64,000 nucleotides of DNA, from contig CAVZNQ010000018.1 of NCBI GenBank assembly GCA_963776665.1, positions 1 to 64,000 on the forward strand. Reading direction: 5' to 3'. The position numbers and the translations under genes are program-made. Positions 54,440 to 62,912 of this stretch are shown piece by piece. The DNA is from Roseiarcus sp963776665. GTDB taxonomy: Bacteria; Pseudomonadota; Alphaproteobacteria; Rhizobiales; Beijerinckiaceae. Position 1 is the stretch's first letter; the number at the start of each line of letters is the position of its first letter. The notes below the pieces were generated by a model, which saw nothing but the letters and a program-made list of their open reading frames with translations, ran no database searches and was not told the DNA's origin.

Positions 54440-56747
54440 GGCAATCGATCTGGCGCCCGCGACCGCGGTCGTCCACAAGCCGCTGCCCCATGATTCCGCC
54501 GTCCTGCATGTCCAGGGCGCGGCGAACTATGTGGACGACATCGGCGAGCCCGCCGGCACGTTGCATGTCGCGATCGGGATGGCGAACAAGGCCCGGGGAA
54601 CGCTCAAGAAACTTGACCTCGCGCCCGTGCGCGCCGCGCCGGGCGTCGTCAAGGTGCTGACCGCAGCCGACATTCCGGGCAAGAACGACATCGCGCCAGT
54701 CTTTGCCGACGAGCCCCTGTTCGCCGACCGCGAGGTGATGTTCCACGGCCAGTCGCTGTTCGCCGTCGTCGCCCGCACGCGGGACGAAGCGCGCCGAGCG
54801 GCGCGTCTGGCCGGGATTGACATCGAGGCGGCGAAGCCCGCGGTCACGATCGCCGAGGCGCTCGTCGGCGGCGAGCGGGTGCAGGATGACTACGCCTTCG
54901 GGCGGGGCGACGCCACCGCGGCGATCGGAAAGGCGACGCACCGACTGGAGGGCGAGTTCACGATCGGCGGACAGGAGCACTTCTATCTCGAGGGCCAGGC
55001 GGCGTTCGCATTTCCGGGCGAGGCCGACGATGTGATGGTGCATGCTTCTACTCAAGACCCGACCGAGGTTCAGCACATAGTCGCGCGCGTCCTCGGGATA
55101 CCTGACGCTTTTGTGACCGTTGAGACGAGGCGCATGGGCGGCGGCTTCGGCGGGAAGGAGAGCCAGGCTTGCGCCTGGGCGGCGATCGCCGCACTTGCTG
55201 CACGCGTAACTCGCCATCCTTGCAAGGTCCGCCTCGACCGCGACGACGATTTCGTTTTGACGGGCAAGCGCCATGATTTCCGCGCCGATTGGCGGGTGGG
55301 ATACGACGATCGGGGCGTCGTTTCCGGTTACGAAGTGACGCTCAACGCACGCTGCGGCTGCTCGGCAGACTTGTCGCCCGGCGTCTGCGACCGGGCGATG
55401 TTCCACGCCGGCAATGGCTATTGGCTTCCCGAAGTCTCAATCGCCTCGCGCCGCCTCAAAACCAATACGGTTTCCAACACCGCCTTTCGCGGCTTCGGCG
55501 GACCGCAGGGTATGATCGCCATCGAGCGAACGATGGACGCAATCGCGCGTGAGCGCGGACTTGATCCCCTTGACGTGCGCAAGGCCAACCTCCTGCGGGC
55601 CGGCGCACAACGCACGCCTTACGAACAGGCCGTCGAGGACTACGAAACGCAACGGGCGATCATCGAGGACCTCGAGGTTTCAAGCGACTACCGCTCACGC
55701 CGCAAGCGCATCGCCGGGCTCAACGCCGCGAGCCCGATCATCAAGCGGGGCATCGCGCTGACGCCGGTGATGTTCGGCATTTCGTTCACGCTGATCCCGC
55801 TGAACCAGGCTGGCGCGCTGGTGCATGTCTATTCGGACGGCTCGATCCATCTCAATCACGGCGGCACGGAGATGGGGCAGGGACTGTTCACCAAGGTCGC
55901 CCAGATTGTCGCCGAAGAATTCGGAGTGCCGCTGCATTTCGTTCGCATCACCGCGACCAATACAGCCAAGATTCCCAACGCCTCGCCGACCGCCGCATCG
56001 TCCGGGACCGATCTTAACGGCATGGCGGCGAAGATTGCGGCCGGCGCCATAAGGGAGAGGATGACCGCTTTTGCCGCGAGTGCATGGAACGTCGCGCCGG
56101 AGGCGATCGACTTCCGCGACGGCCGCGTCTTCGCCGGCAACATCTCCATGAGCTTCGGCGAACTCGCGAAGGCCTGCCGCCTGGCGCGCGTGCAGCTGTC
56201 GCACGCCGGCTATTACAGGACGCCGGAAATTCATTGGGACCGGCCCAGGGCGAAAGGGCGCCCGTTCTCCTACTTCGCCTATGGCGCGGCCTGCTCGGAA
56301 GTCGCGATCGACACGCTGACCGGCGAAATGCGGGTCTTGCGCGCCGACATCCTCCACGACGTGGGCGCCTCGATCAATCCGGGCATCGACATGGGGCAGG
56401 TCGAGGGCGCATTCATTCAGGGCATGGGCTGGCTGACCACCGAGGAACTCGTCTACGGCGCCGATGGACGGCTGCAGACGCATGCGCCCGCGACCTACAA
56501 GATCCCGGTCGCGTCGGACACGCCTCCAATCTTCAATACGCGCCTCTATACCCGGCCCAACCCGACGCCGAGCATCTACCGCTCGAAAGCGGTCGGCGAA
56601 CCGCCTCTGATGCACGGCATTTCGGTCTATTCGGCGATCCTCGACGCGGTGCACGCGACCAGTCCCGCCGGGCAGCCGAAGCTCGATCCGCCCTGCACCC
56701 CAGAATCGATCCTCAAAGCGATCGCGTCGCTGACCAGGCCGGCTTGA
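54426..56747 (+). CDS. xdhB: Xanthine dehydrogenase molybdopterin-binding subunit
   Basis: Large molybdenum subunit. The 773-residue product has GGQEHFYLEGQAAFAFPGEA (substrate-pocket Gln), RMGGGFGGKESQACAWA (Moco binding), NTAFRGFGGPQGMIAIERTM with the substrate Arg, HGGTEMGQGLFTKVAQIVA and the catalytic Glu in KAVGEPPLMHGISVYSAIL. Length and motifs are complete, so it should be active with XdhA once XdhC inserts the sulfurated cofactor. Confidence 0.96.
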   Translation: MPPSEAIDLAPATAVVHKPLPHDSAVLHVQGAANYVDDIGEPAGTLHVAIGMANKARGTLKKLDLAPVRAAPGVVKVLTAADIPGKNDIAPVFADEPLFADREVMFHGQSLFAVVARTRDEARRAARLAGIDIEAAKPAVTIAEALVGGERVQDDYAFGRGDATAAIGKATHRLEGEFTIGGQEHFYLEGQAAFAFPGEADDVMVHASTQDPTEVQHIVARVLGIPDAFVTVETRRMGGGFGGKESQACAWAAIAALAARVTRHPCKVRLDRDDDFVLTGKRHDFRADWRVGYDDRGVVSGYEVTLNARCGCSADLSPGVCDRAMFHAGNGYWLPEVSIASRRLKTNTVSNTAFRGFGGPQGMIAIERTMDAIARERGLDPLDVRKANLLRAGAQRTPYEQAVEDYETQRAIIEDLEVSSDYRSRRKRIAGLNAASPIIKRGIALTPVMFGISFTLIPLNQAGALVHVYSDGSIHLNHGGTEMGQGLFTKVAQIVAEEFGVPLHFVRITATNTAKIPNASPTAASSGTDLNGMAAKIAAGAIRERMTAFAASAWNVAPEAIDFRDGRVFAGNISMSFGELAKACRLARVQLSHAGYYRTPEIHWDRPRAKGRPFSYFAYGAACSEVAIDTLTGEMRVLRADILHDVGASINPGIDMGQVEGAFIQGMGWLTTEELVYGADGRLQTHAPATYKIPVASDTPPIFNTRLYTRPNPTPSIYRSKAVGEPPLMHGISVYSAILDAVHATSPAGQPKLDPPCTPESILKAIASLTRPA

Positions 56748-56757
56748 GAGCGCAGCC

Positions 56758-57762
56758 ATGCGAGCCTTTCGCCGACTCGTTGACGCTATCGAAGCCGAAG
56801 GCTCCGCTGCGCTGGTGACGCTCGCGCGGGTTGAGGGTTCGAGCCCGCGTGAAGCGGGGGCGCGAATGGTGGTGCGGCCGTCGGGCGGATTTCACGGTAC
56901 GATCGGCGGCGGGTCGTTGGAGTGGGCGGCGCTCGAGGCGGCTCAGGCCGCGCTCAGAGCGGGCCGCGGACCCGCCTTCCGCCGCTCGCTGGCGCTCGGG
57001 CCCGAGCTGGGGCAATGCTGCGGCGGGCGTGTCGAATGGCGCGTCGAAACATTTGACGCTCGCGATCTTGAAGAGCTCTCGACTTTGGCGATCGCCGATG
57101 GCGGGGGCTCGGCGTTGCTCAGGGCGCGCCTCGGGCCGGACGGCAGGGTCGAACGGGCGTTGAGAGCGGGCGAGGACGAGGAGCGTCGGTGGGCGCGTCA
57201 GTCCGGCGACGGCGGATGGATCGAGCCCATCGGAACGAGCGCGCGCCCGGTCTACCTGTTCGGCGCGGGGCACGTCGGACGGGCTCTCGCGCTCGCTCTC
57301 GCGCCCCTGCCGTTCGCCGTGCGCTGGATTGACTCGCGGCGCGACGCGTTCCCGGCCGCTTCTCCCGCGAACGTGACGCTGGTCTTCGCCCCGGAGCCGG
57401 CGGCGGAGATCGCCGGCGCGCCCGACGGCGCGCTGATCGTCGTCATGACCCATTCCCACGCGCTGGATCTCGAAATCGTCGCGGCGGCTCTCAGCGCCGG
57501 GCGCTTCGGCTTCGTCGGGTTGATCGGTTCGTCGACCAAGCGGGCGCGGTTCCTGAGCCAGATGCGGGCGGCCGGCCTGTCCGCCGCTGCGCTCGCCCGC
57601 CTCGTCTGCCCGATCGGCGCGCCTGACCTCAAATCCAAGGACCCCGCAGTCATCGCCGCCTCGACCGCTGTGCAGCTTCTGATCGTGGGCGAGAAGCTGG
57701 CGGAGGAGGGTATCGCCGCGCGCGGCGAGGCCCTCCGTAAGAGGGGCCCCGTCCGAACTTAG
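56758..57762 (+). CDS. xdhC: Xanthine dehydrogenase accessory protein XdhC
   Basis: XdhC binds the molybdenum cofactor, promotes its sulfuration and delivers it to XdhB. The 334-residue product has the N-terminal XdhC/CoxI signature (LVTLARVEGSSPREAGARMV, GGGSLEWAALEA, LGPELGQCCGGRVEWRVE) and a C-terminal Rossmann domain (VYLFGAGHVGRALALALAPL; VVMTHSHALDLEIVAAALSA; FVGLIGSSTKRARFLSQMR). Ten bases after xdhB. Confidence 0.95.
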   Translation: MRAFRRLVDAIEAEGSAALVTLARVEGSSPREAGARMVVRPSGGFHGTIGGGSLEWAALEAAQAALRAGRGPAFRRSLALGPELGQCCGGRVEWRVETFDARDLEELSTLAIADGGGSALLRARLGPDGRVERALRAGEDEERRWARQSGDGGWIEPIGTSARPVYLFGAGHVGRALALALAPLPFAVRWIDSRRDAFPAASPANVTLVFAPEPAAEIAGAPDGALIVVMTHSHALDLEIVAAALSAGRFGFVGLIGSSTKRARFLSQMRAAGLSAAALARLVCPIGAPDLKSKDPAVIAASTAVQLLIVGEKLAEEGIAARGEALRKRGPVRT

Positions 57763-57802
57763 GCTGGGGGTGTTTCACGGGAAACAGGGATTGTTACACA
57801 TA

Positions 57803-58000
57803 TTGCTAATGTATTATCAAAGCCCGATCCAAATCCAGCAAAATCCAGCAAAATCCGGCCAAGCCGGGCCAAAGAAAATCAAAGAAAAAGGCCCGGATTT
57901 CCTTGAATCCCCTTTGCCGAATCGAGCCTTTTCAATCGGTTGCGCTGACCCCCCAGAGCAAAAAAATCTTTTGCCTCGCTTGCCCTCGCGAGCAGCCTTG
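57803..58000 (-). repeat. Dispersed intergenic repeat, copy 3 (inverted)
   Basis: Read on the minus strand, this copy carries the same blocks as the other two: AAAAGATTTTTTTGCTCTGG continuing GGGGTCAGC, GATTCGGCAAAGGGGATTC, AAGGAAATCCGGGCCTTTTT, TTTGGCCCGGCTTGGCCGGA, a doubled TTTTGCTGGA and an end TTTGGATCGGGCTTTGA followed by ATACATTA. It lies between two converging genes, as copy 1 does. The rest of 58001-58342 shows nothing recognisable. Confidence 0.7.
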
Positions 58001-58342
58001 CACCTGCGGCCGCCGCGAGTTGTGATCGGCGATGAGCGTCCGGTCATCAAGCGCCCAGCCTCCCATCACGGCCTCGCTGGCGGCCATGGAGTTGAAACCA
58101 GACCAGCCTACCACCTTTCTGGGAAAACAGAAAGACAATTCTGCCGGAGATCGCGCCAAATCGCGCGTAAATAACTGATAATAAAGACGAAACATAGGAA
58201 GAACGGCTTCAATCGGGCCGGGACGATCCGGCGATGCGCCTCGCGGATTTTATTCAGGGCGCCGCTGACGCGTTCCGGCCCAAGTGAATGGGCGGCTGAC
58301 GATCGAACGGCGGCGTTTCGGCAGGGAAGCGTTGTGGCGCTT

Positions 58343-59101
58343 CTATTTCGAACCGCGTTTGCGCGCGACACGCTTGCGCTTGGCGGGCGCCTTGGCTTTC
58401 GCTCTCGACTTGGCCTCGGCCTTCGCCCGCGCCTTGACCGGCGGGGCGATCCGCGACTCGATGTCGAAGCCACTGGACTTCAGGCGCTCGGCGATGCGGC
58501 CGACTTCCTCGTCGGCGAGAATCGCCGGCCGGCCGACTGAAAGGGCGATCGCGTAAAGCCTGGCGAGCGTTTCGAGTTCGCGCGCCCGGACGAGCGCGGC
58601 CTCGAGGGTTGCGCCAGTGGTCAGCGCGCAATAGTTGCCGAGCAGGACGGCGTGGCTTTGGCCCAGCGCCTCGAGCGTCACGCTTGCGAGCTCGGTCGTG
58701 CCGCCGGGCGCATATTTGGCGCAGCGCACGAGCGTACCGCCGAACAGCGCGATCATCGAGTGGGCGGCGGGGATGTCCTTTTGCGCCATCGCCAGCGCCG
58801 TCGCGTAGGGCGACTGGAAGCGAACGATCGCGCCGATATCGGGACGGGCGCGTGCGATGTCGAGGTGAACGCGCCATTCGGCGGACGGTTTCAGCGGGCC
58901 TTTCCAGGAGCCGTATTCGCCGACCAGCGACATGCGCGCGATCATCGCCGGCCTTAGGCTTGCGTGGCCTGCGGCGCTCGGGGTGATGAGGAGCGAATCG
59001 TCGAACCGCGCCGAAATGTCGCCGCCCGCGAGCCCGGCGGCGGCGAGGCTCGCGCCGTGGGCGATGATCGATTCGCGCAGAGACTTCTCGTTCGCCGCCA
59101 T
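58343..59101 (-). CDS. Class II aldolase/adducin-like protein without zinc histidines
   Basis: A 252-residue member of the fuculose-phosphate aldolase family (AraD/FucA). The scaffold is clear: ESIIAHGASLAAAGLAGGDI, EWRVHLDIARARPDIGAIV, SPYATALAMAQKDIPAAHS, GTTELASVTLEALGQ and HAVLLGNYCALTTGATLEAA. In active enzymes the zinc is held by HTHS and by the His of NHG; here these read RFQS and NYC, so three zinc ligands are gone, although the catalytic-type Glu before the helix (SAEWRVH) remains. The last 35 residues are an Ala/Lys/Arg tail (AKAEAKSRAKAKAPAKRKRV) that could bind nucleic acid. Aldolase activity is unlikely. Confidence 0.8.
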   Translation of the reverse strand: MAANEKSLRESIIAHGASLAAAGLAGGDISARFDDSLLITPSAAGHASLRPAMIARMSLVGEYGSWKGPLKPSAEWRVHLDIARARPDIGAIVRFQSPYATALAMAQKDIPAAHSMIALFGGTLVRCAKYAPGGTTELASVTLEALGQSHAVLLGNYCALTTGATLEAALVRARELETLARLYAIALSVGRPAILADEEVGRIAERLKSSGFDIESRIAPPVKARAKAEAKSRAKAKAPAKRKRVARKRGSK

Positions 59102-59355
59102 GTCCCCCGCTTTCGCTGAACCGCGATCGGCACGTCAGACTCGCTTTTGACGGCGGATCGGTCAGGAAATCAAGCGGTCCGCGCGGTCGCCCGCAGTTTA
59201 CGGCGTTAATCCGCGCCGGGAGCGGTTCTCGACTCCAACAGCGCGGAGCGTCGTGAGCAACGATAAGAATTGCTCGCCGTCTCGCAAGCGCCCTAAAGGA
59301 TTGGCGCAAGCATTTGATGCAGAGGCCGACAGCCTGCCCCAGGGAGATATCGCCT

Positions 59356-60264
59356 ATGAGAGTGCAATTCCACACGGTCGATGTCTTCGCTGACCGGCAG
59401 TTCGGCGGCAACCCTCTGGCGGTGATTCCCGACGCGCGAGCCCTGTCGAAGGCGCAGATGCAAGCGATCGCCAATGAGTTCAATCTTGCCGAGACAACTT
59501 TTGTCTTGCCTCCGGACGATCCGGCGAACACTGCTCGCGTGCGCATTTTTACGCCGCGCGCCGAGATGCCGTTCGCGGGCCATCCGAACGTCGGAACGGC
59601 ATTTGTTCTGGCGAGCCAGGACACTGTTTGCGGCAAGAGTTTCGATCGCGGGAGCATGGTGTTCGAAGAAATAGCCGGACTCGTGCGAATGACGATCGAC
59701 TCGAAGGACGGTCTTGTCACGGGAGCGGCACTGGCCGCGCCCCAGCAATTTCGCATCATCCGCCATTTCGACGTCGCAATGATCGCCGGGGCGTGCTCGC
59801 TCGACCCAGCCGATATTCAGGCGCGCCGGCATCCCCCATGTCTGGCAAGTTGCGGCGCGCCGTTCGTCATTGCGGAAGTGCGTGATCGAGCCGCGCTGGC
59901 GCGAGCCCAGCAGCGCATGGATGTCTTTCTCGCGCATCTGCCGCGAGATGAAGCGACCGGAATTCATCTCTATGTGGAAGACGGCAAAGAGGGCGCTGAC
60001 TTTCAGACACGAATGTTCGCGCCCCTGCATGGCGTTTTCGAGGACCCTGCCACCGGCAGCGCGAATGTCGCGCTTGTCGGGCTCCTCGCCCATTTGCGGC
60101 CCGAAGCGTCGTTGCGGCTCGAAGCCGCAATCGGACAGGGCGTCGATCTTGGACGACCGAGCCGGATGCGCGCGGTCGCCGAAAAAGAGGACGGCGTCGT
60201 TACCCGGACGTTCATCGGCGGCGACTGCAAGCCGGTGATGTCCGGATGGATCGACCTGGAGTAG
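59356..60264 (+). CDS. PhzF family epimerase/isomerase-like protein
   Basis: A 302-residue two-domain PhzF/diaminopimelate-epimerase-fold protein. It shows FHTVDVFADRQFGGNPLAVI, the catalytic Glu in NEFNLAETTFVLPPDDPA, RIFTPRAEMPFAGHPNVGTA and FEDPATGSANVALVGLLAHL. PhzF proteins isomerise small molecules; with no phenazine genes near, the substrate is unknown. The start at 59356 is chosen because homologues start MxxxFHTVDVF. The family is common as a stand-alone gene. Confidence 0.87.
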   Translation: MRVQFHTVDVFADRQFGGNPLAVIPDARALSKAQMQAIANEFNLAETTFVLPPDDPANTARVRIFTPRAEMPFAGHPNVGTAFVLASQDTVCGKSFDRGSMVFEEIAGLVRMTIDSKDGLVTGAALAAPQQFRIIRHFDVAMIAGACSLDPADIQARRHPPCLASCGAPFVIAEVRDRAALARAQQRMDVFLAHLPRDEATGIHLYVEDGKEGADFQTRMFAPLHGVFEDPATGSANVALVGLLAHLRPEASLRLEAAIGQGVDLGRPSRMRAVAEKEDGVVTRTFIGGDCKPVMSGWIDLE

Positions 60265-60376
60265 GGCTCTCGAAACCGGCGTCGCCGAGCGGAGCGAGCC
60301 CTTTCGAGACAGTCGCGCGGGCGGACGGCGTGGGCCTATAGTAGTGTTGCCCGGCGGCTGGGGTCGGAGGGACAAA

Positions 60377-61906
60377 GTGTCGCGATCGCATTCCGGCAAT
60401 CTCTTCGATCTTTTCGTAGCGCGCGCGCCGCATCACGAGAAGCTCGCGCTCGAGACCGCCGACGCAACTGCGCTCACTTATGGCGAGCTTTTCGCCCGCT
60501 CGGCCCAGGCGGCTCATGCGCTGGCGGCGCTTGGGGTGAGACCCGGCGACCGCGTCGCCGCGCAGATCGAGAAATCGACCGATGCGGTCGTCCTCGCGCT
60601 GGCGTGCCTTCGCGCCGGCGCGGTCCTATTGCCGTTGAACACCGCCTATACGCTCGCCGAGATCGAATATTTCCTCGGCGACGCCGAGCCTGCGCTCACG
60701 CTCTGCCGACCTGATTGGCTTGAGCCTGTTCGGACGCTGGCGCGCAAGCTCGACTTGCCGCGGGTCGAAAGCCTCGGCGCCGCGCGCGATGGAACCTTCG
60801 CCGAGAGAATCGCCGCCGCGCCGATCACGTTCGAGACGGTCCCGCGCGCGAGAGGCGACCTGGCGGCGATCCTCTACACCTCCGGCACGACCGGCCGCTC
60901 GAAGGGCGCCATGCTGACGCACGAGAATCTGGCGTCGAACGCGCTGACGCTGGTCGACTGCTGGCGGTTCGCCCCGGGGGACAGGCTCATTCACGCGCTG
61001 CCGGTCTTTCATACCCACGGGCTGTTCGTGGCGATCAATGTCGCGCTCCTCTCCGGGGCGACGATGATCTACATGAACAAGTTCGATCCGGACGCGGTGA
61101 TCGCGGCGATGCCGGGAGCGACGTCGCTGATGGGGGTGCCGACCTTCTACACCCGCCTCATCGACCATCCCGGTCTCGGTCGCGAGGCTTGCGCGAACAT
61201 GCGCCTCTTCGTCTCCGGCTCGGCGCCCTTGCTCGCCGAGACGCATCGCGCCTGGCGCGAACGGACCGGCTTCGCGATCCTCGAACGCTACGGCATGACC
61301 GAGACCAACATGATCACGTCGAACCCGTATGACGGCGAACGCCGGCCGGGGACCGTCGGATTTGCGCTGCCGGGGGTGAGCGTGCGGATCGCGAACCCGG
61401 AGGACGGCGCGCCGGTTGAAGCCGGCCGGGTCGGCGTCATCGAGGTCAAGGGGCCGAACGTCTTTACCGGCTATTGGCGGATGCCGGAGAAGACGGCGCA
61501 GGAGTTTCGCGCCGACGGATATTTCATCACCGGCGACCTCGCCCGCGTCGATCCGCAAGGCTATATCCATATCGTCGGCCGGGCGAAGGATCTGGTGATC
61601 TCCGGCGGCTTCAACGTCTATCCCAAGGAGGTCGAGAGCGAGATCGACGCGATCGAGGGGGTGCTCGAAAGCGCAGTCTTCGGCGTGGCCCACGCCGATT
61701 TCGGCGAGGGTGTGACCGCGGCCGTCGTTCCCCGTCCGGGGGCGGCGCTGACCGAGCAGGCGATCCTGACGGCGCTCGGCGGCCGGCTGGCCAAGTTCAA
61801 GGCCCCCAAGCGCATCATCATCGTCGAGTCGCTGCCGCGCAATGCGATGGGGAAGGTGCAGAAGGCGGCCTTGCGGGACGCCTACAAGGACATCTACCGG
61901 GCGTGA
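60377..61906 (+). CDS. matB: Malonyl-CoA synthetase-type acyl-CoA ligase
   Basis: An adenylate-forming enzyme, closest to malonyl-CoA synthetase (malonate + CoA + ATP). The 509-residue product has the P-loop LYTSGTTGRSKGAMLTHENL, HALPVFHTHGLFVAINVALL, the A5 motif ERYGMTETNMITSNPYDGE, GYFITGDLARVDPQGYIHIV, the hinge GRAKDLVISGGFNVYPKEVE and the A10 Lys in PRNAMGKVQKAAL. The GTG start at 60377 has GGAGGGAC upstream. No malonyl-CoA decarboxylase gene is next to it. Assignment to malonate rather than another acid rests on overall similarity. Confidence 0.85.
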   Translation: MSRSHSGNLFDLFVARAPHHEKLALETADATALTYGELFARSAQAAHALAALGVRPGDRVAAQIEKSTDAVVLALACLRAGAVLLPLNTAYTLAEIEYFLGDAEPALTLCRPDWLEPVRTLARKLDLPRVESLGAARDGTFAERIAAAPITFETVPRARGDLAAILYTSGTTGRSKGAMLTHENLASNALTLVDCWRFAPGDRLIHALPVFHTHGLFVAINVALLSGATMIYMNKFDPDAVIAAMPGATSLMGVPTFYTRLIDHPGLGREACANMRLFVSGSAPLLAETHRAWRERTGFAILERYGMTETNMITSNPYDGERRPGTVGFALPGVSVRIANPEDGAPVEAGRVGVIEVKGPNVFTGYWRMPEKTAQEFRADGYFITGDLARVDPQGYIHIVGRAKDLVISGGFNVYPKEVESEIDAIEGVLESAVFGVAHADFGEGVTAAVVPRPGAALTEQAILTALGGRLAKFKAPKRIIIVESLPRNAMGKVQKAALRDAYKDIYRA

Positions 61907-61962
61907 CAGCCGCTTTCTGTTACGCCAGCCTGGTAGAGCGGCCATGCAAGAGGCCAACGGAA

Positions 61963-62895
61963 ATGAGTGAGGTCGAAAGCCATCGCCACGACCATCCGCC
62001 CGGCGGCGGCCACGATCACGCGCCCGCGAGTTTCGGCCGGGCGTTCGCGATCGGCATTGGTCTCAACCTTGGGTTCGTGATCGTCGAGACGATCTTCGGA
62101 ATTTTGAGCAACTCCGTCGCCTTGCTGGCCGACGCGGGCCACAACGTGAGCGACGTCCTGGCTTTGGCGGTCGCGTGGCTGGCGAGCGAACTGGTGAAGC
62201 GGACGCCCACCGCCCGGTTCACCTACGGCCTGCGCGGCTCGTCCATACTCGCGGCGCTGTTCAATTCAGCGTTTCTGTTGGTGATTGTCGGGGCGATCTC
62301 GTGGGAGGCGATCCGGCGGCTCGGAGCGCCGGAGCCGGTCGCGGGAAAAACAGTGATGATCGTCGCCGCGATCGGAATCGCGATCAACGCGGTCACCGCC
62401 TGGATGTTCGCGGGCGGCAAGGACGACATCAACTTGCGCGGCGCGTTCGTCCATATGGCTTCGGATGCGGTGGTGTCGGCGGGTGTCGTCGCGGCCGGTT
62501 TTGTGATCATGCTGACCGGATGGCTATGGCTCGATCCTGTTGTCAGCCTCGTCATCAACGCCGTGATCGTCTGGGCGACCTGGGGCCTGCTGCGCGATTC
62601 GCTCGGCATGGCGATGGCGGCTGCGCCTTCGCGCATCGATCCCGCCGCGGTGCGGGCGTTTCTTGCCGGCCGGCCGGGCGTGGAGGGAGTGCACGATCTG
62701 CACATTTGGGCGATGAGCACGACAGAAGTGGCCCTCACCTGTCATCTGGTCATGCCCGGAGGCCACCCCGGCGACGGCTTTCTCCATGGGCTCTGCGACC
62801 AGCTGACCGAACGATTCCGGATCGATCACACGACCGTGCAAATCGAGACCGACCCCACCGCCGCCTGCGCCCTCGCTCCTGATGAAGTCGTCTGA
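61963..62895 (+). CDS. Cation diffusion facilitator (zinc/cobalt exporter)
   Basis: A 310-residue inner-membrane metal/proton antiporter of the CDF family (CzcD/ZitB type). It has a His-rich N-terminus (SHRHDHPPGGGHDHAP) and six helices. The metal site is in SVALLADAGHNVSDVLALA (helix 2, HxxxD) and the second in GAFVHMASDAVVSAGVVAAG (helix 5). The cytoplasmic C-terminal domain contains VHDLHIWAMSTTEVALTCHL. Zn2+ is the most probable substrate. It follows matB by 56 bases. Confidence 0.93.
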   Translation: MSEVESHRHDHPPGGGHDHAPASFGRAFAIGIGLNLGFVIVETIFGILSNSVALLADAGHNVSDVLALAVAWLASELVKRTPTARFTYGLRGSSILAALFNSAFLLVIVGAISWEAIRRLGAPEPVAGKTVMIVAAIGIAINAVTAWMFAGGKDDINLRGAFVHMASDAVVSAGVVAAGFVIMLTGWLWLDPVVSLVINAVIVWATWGLLRDSLGMAMAAAPSRIDPAAVRAFLAGRPGVEGVHDLHIWAMSTTEVALTCHLVMPGGHPGDGFLHGLCDQLTERFRIDHTTVQIETDPTAACALAPDEVV

Positions 62896-62912
62896 CGGGA
62901 GGGCGGCTTGCG

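Noticed and set aside
60377..62895. matB and the CDF exporter as a functional pair
   Set aside because: They are neighbours on one strand but have a 56-base gap and no known link; nothing beyond adjacency supports it.
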